Assembly (NCBI GenBank): GCA_947259865.1
Contig: CAMYNZ010000406.1
Coordinates: forward strand, 1 to 7,540
Length of the DNA: 7,540 nucleotides
Direction of reading: 5' to 3'
Origin: an uncultured Desulfobacterales bacterium
GTDB taxonomy: Bacteria > Desulfobacterota > Desulfobacteria > Desulfobacterales > G020354645
Part shown: positions 6,246 to 7,540 of the stretch, piece by piece
Numbering within the stretch: position 1 is the first letter of the stretch
How the letters are laid out: every line of letters begins with the position of its first letter
Translations under genes and position numbers: made by a program
The notes under the pieces: generated by a model
Databases searched by the model: none
Told to the model about the DNA's origin: nothing
What the model saw: the letters and a program-made list of their open reading frames with translations, nothing else

Positions 6246-6268
6246 GGCGACGCGGTAATCCGCCCGCC
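6246..6268 (+). repeat. GC-rich hairpin before the methyltransferase gene
   Basis: GGCG-ac-GCGG (6246-6255) and CCGC-c-CGCC (6260-6268) pair over eight G-C pairs with a TAAT loop and a small internal bulge. No T-run follows, so it is not a good terminator. It lies 28 bp after the frameshifted gene. CGTTATGT (6279-6286) follows it, again like the right end of an attC site, but no left core is seen. Confidence 0.4.
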
Positions 6269-6320
6269 ATAGTCCCGTCGTTATGTGCTAACCATTAAAT
6301 GCTATTCAATCATCCTGACA

Positions 6321-6851
6321 ATGGAAGAATTAAAATTCTCACTTAGTTTTAAGTTAATGGATCTCGCTTTTAAAATCCGTGATTTCTTTTCACCGAGAAT
6401 AAATGTATTGGAAGAAGCAGGGATAGGGCCTGGAGACACTGTGCTCGATTTCGGCTGCGGTCCGGGCAGCTATATCGTAGCGCTTTCATCTCTGATTGGC
6501 AGCTCGGGTAAAATTTTCGCACTGGATGTAAACCCGTTGGCGATTAAATCCGTCCAAGATATTGTTTCAAAAAACAGATTGAAAAATGTGAAAACCATTC
6601 AGTCTAATTGCGATACTGGATTGCCGGATCAAAGTGTCGATGTGATACTTTTATACGACACCTATCATGATCTAAAAAGTCCCGATCACGTCTTGCAGGA
6701 ATTAAGCAGAATATTAAAAAAAGAAGGAATTCTCTCATTTAGCGACCATCATATGAAGGATGGAGATATAAGAGAAAAATTATTAAATGATAATTTGTTC
6801 AGGTTAGTAAAAAAGAATAATAAAACGTATACATTTTCAAAAAATATTTAG
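6321..6851 (+). CDS. class I SAM-dependent methyltransferase
   Basis: A 176-residue protein of the Methyltransf_11/25 type. Motif I, VLDFGCGPGSY (41-51), is the SAM-binding glycine loop. ALDVNP (67-72) ends strand 2, with the acidic residue that contacts the ribose. SNCDTGLPDQSVDVILLYDT (95-114) covers motifs II and III, and ILKKEGILSFSDHH (131-144) is strand 5 with the following loop. The N-terminal FKLMDLAFKIRDFFSPR (10-26) matches a group of small methyltransferases whose substrates are not established, so the acceptor is unknown. ATG 6321 is chosen because conserved sequence begins there. GTG 6285 would add twelve unlikely residues. No good ribosome binding site is seen for either. It is cytosolic, complete and AT-leaning. 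A possible tiny membrane protein gene and a cupin gene follow. Confidence 0.88.
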   Translation: MEELKFSLSFKLMDLAFKIRDFFSPRINVLEEAGIGPGDTVLDFGCGPGSYIVALSSLIGSSGKIFALDVNPLAIKSVQDIVSKNRLKNVKTIQSNCDTGLPDQSVDVILLYDTYHDLKSPDHVLQELSRILKKEGILSFSDHHMKDGDIREKLLNDNLFRLVKKNNKTYTFSKNI

Positions 6852-6895
6852 CTTTCTGAGGATAAGGCAATATCAATTGGTAAGGTTATTTAAAC

Positions 6896-6900
6896 AAGGA
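6896..6900 (+). promoter_or_regulatory. ribosome binding site for a very small gene
   Basis: AAGGA lies 5 nt before ATG 6906. This good placement is part of the case that a tiny gene starts here. Confidence 0.4.
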
Positions 6901-6905
6901 TTGAA

Positions 6906-7006
6906 ATGTCACATCCAAAAGATTCAAGTATAGATGTCTCACCTGGGGTATCTGGTGTTTTATTGTAATCATTGTTATTGTGTTTATAAGATTGCACTAT
7001 TTTTAG
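6906..7006 (+). CDS. possible 33-residue single-helix membrane protein, frameshifted
   Basis: As read, ATG 6906 gives a 20-residue peptide that stops at 6966-6968. Adding one T to the TTTT run at 6958-6961 turns it into a 33-residue protein: a polar head MSHPKDSSIDVSPGVSGV, then a single hydrophobic helix FIVIIVIVFI and the short tail RLHYF, ending with TAG 7004-7006. The stop overlaps the start of the ribosome binding site of the cupin gene, which would fit translational coupling. A good ribosome binding site precedes the ATG. This is inferred from frame logic and amino-acid pattern only, and I know no family for it. The alternative is non-coding DNA with a chance hydrophobic frame, since the region is T-rich. 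Confidence 0.38.
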
Positions 7007-7010
7007 GGAG
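7005..7010 (+). promoter_or_regulatory. ribosome binding site of the cupin gene
   Basis: AGGGAG ends 6 nt before ATG 7017 and overlaps the last two bases of the TAG that would end the small gene upstream. Confidence 0.7.
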
Positions 7011-7016
7011 ACCACT

Positions 7017-7331
7017 ATGACACAAAACTCATTATTAGACCCGGTTGTTCTCGATCCGGATAAATTCAAAATTCGTTTTGAAAATGAGCATGTACGAGTG
7101 CTCGAGGCGCGGGTGGCCCCAGGTCAGGGTCATGGGATGCACTCCCATCCAAAGCACCTGATCTACACACTTTCCGCTTACAAGGTTCGGGATACATTTA
7201 CGGACGGAAGTACCAAAGACCTGGAGCGTGGCGCTGGAGAAATTTTATGGGGCGATGAGATCACACATGCTACCGACAATATTGGTGAGACAGCAGTACA
7301 CGCACTGATCATTGAGCTGAAAAACATTTGA
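7017..7331 (+). CDS. small single-domain cupin protein
   Basis: A complete 104-residue protein with the cupin fold pattern. The first motif includes PGQGHGMHSHPKHLIYTLSA (35-54), with His42, His44 and possibly His47 as metal ligands. The second includes GAGEILWGDEITHATDN (72-88), with His84 as the likely last ligand. Between them lie the typical strands VRDTFTDGST and DLERG. It is cytosolic, with no signal peptide. Small cupins of this size may bind a metal and act as dioxygenases, isomerases or ligand sensors, so the substrate cannot be named from sequence. The start is secure (AGGGAG 6 nt upstream). If the tiny gene upstream is real, the two may be co-transcribed. No terminator is seen after it before the structured region at the right edge. 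Confidence 0.88.
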   Translation: MTQNSLLDPVVLDPDKFKIRFENEHVRVLEARVAPGQGHGMHSHPKHLIYTLSAYKVRDTFTDGSTKDLERGAGEILWGDEITHATDNIGETAVHALIIELKNI

Positions 7332-7379
7332 TGTTCCTGGTCAATACACGTTTTAATATAAAACCCTATTTGAGCGAAA

Positions 7380-7540
7380 GTCGAGGTCGAAGATCCGCCT
7401 CTGGAGGGGTGCCCCAGGTTCAAGACGCCCGAGGGTGAAGCCGTAGTAAACTACTGCGAGCCCTTGGCAACCAGCCAGAGGCTGACAAGCGCGGAAGATG
7501 GGGTGTTCCGCCAAAGATCTCTGGCGGATAAACATCGGCT
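7380..7540 (+). mobile_element. structured RNA region, possible 5' part of a group II intron
   Basis: No good coding frame is present, but hairpins are dense. GTAGT (7443-7447) pairs with ACTAC (7450-7454), nested in GGG (7434-7436) with CCC near 7461. AGCC-aga-GGCT lies near 7475-7485. TCCGCCA (7507-7513) pairs perfectly with TGGCGGA (7522-7528) around an 8-nt loop. The order GTGAAGCCG, hairpin, GAGCCC, GGCAAC, GAGGCTGACAAGC recalls domain I of bacterial group II introns. The 5' boundary is not defined: GTGCCCC at 7409-7415 is near, but not equal to, the usual GTGYG start. If this is right, an intron-encoded reverse transcriptase should lie beyond the window. The assignment is from memory of the pattern and is tentative. 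Confidence 0.4.

Noticed and set aside
505..6503. Fourteen-base shared string TCTCTGATTGGCAG near 505 and 6489
   Set aside because: Both copies encode SLIGS in unrelated proteins with no similarity beyond the string, so it is coincidence rather than a repeat.
7353..7535. Minus-strand frame of 60 codons at the right edge
   Set aside because: The open frame follows from paired, GC-rich structured DNA. It has no ribosome binding site and fits better as the complement of a structured RNA.
1..7540. CRISPR array, tRNA or rRNA gene
   Set aside because: No regularly spaced direct repeats, no cloverleaf with a TTCGANNC arm and no rRNA-like sequence were seen on either strand.

Overview
The window holds about ten protein genes, all convincingly placed on the + strand. 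Most are short, unrelated in function and separated by 90-270 bp of non-coding DNA. There are no ribosomal, tRNA or core metabolic genes. GC content is moderate and uneven: the first gene (110-847) is clearly AT-rich and the DNA just after it is not. The host looks like a free-living bacterium. The membrane-anchored flavodoxin/ferredoxin fits an anaerobic or facultative lifestyle, but nothing here fixes the taxon. The one-gene units, same-strand layout and GTTAGGC-type motifs in some gaps suggest an accessory region, possibly a decayed gene-cassette array. That is inference, not proof.

Layout: 1-109 is non-coding. At 110-847 lies a membrane protein with PH-like segments. At 841-1137 is a small unknown protein. 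An attC-like inverted repeat follows at 1137-1209. Next come an ABM-fold small protein (1236-1541), an exported protein of unknown function (1675-2658), and a 188-bp gap with a palindrome and a GTTAGGC site. A small three-helix membrane protein follows that appears to use a CTG start (2847-3152), then a 183-bp gap rich in hairpins, a DUF899 thioredoxin-like protein (3336-4043) and a membrane-anchored flavodoxin plus 2[4Fe-4S] ferredoxin protein (4209-5366). After a 267-bp gap with no convincing gene come a frameshifted unknown gene (5634-6217), a class I SAM methyltransferase (6321-6851), a possible 33-residue single-helix protein broken by a frameshift (6906-7006) and a small cupin (7017-7331). 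The right edge (about 7380-7540) is a run of hairpins that resembles domain I of a group II intron, cut by the window end.

The genes do not form one recognisable pathway. Several could have redox, oxidant or small-molecule roles (ABM, DUF899, flavodoxin-ferredoxin, cupin), but each has its own leader and usually its own ribosome binding site, so they read as independent units. The most useful non-obvious observation is that three reading frames (near 767-780, 5741-5743 and 6958-6961) are each restored by adding one base to a homopolymer run. This points either to residual sequencing error or to recent slippage mutations. No complete, clearly new multi-gene system is evident.
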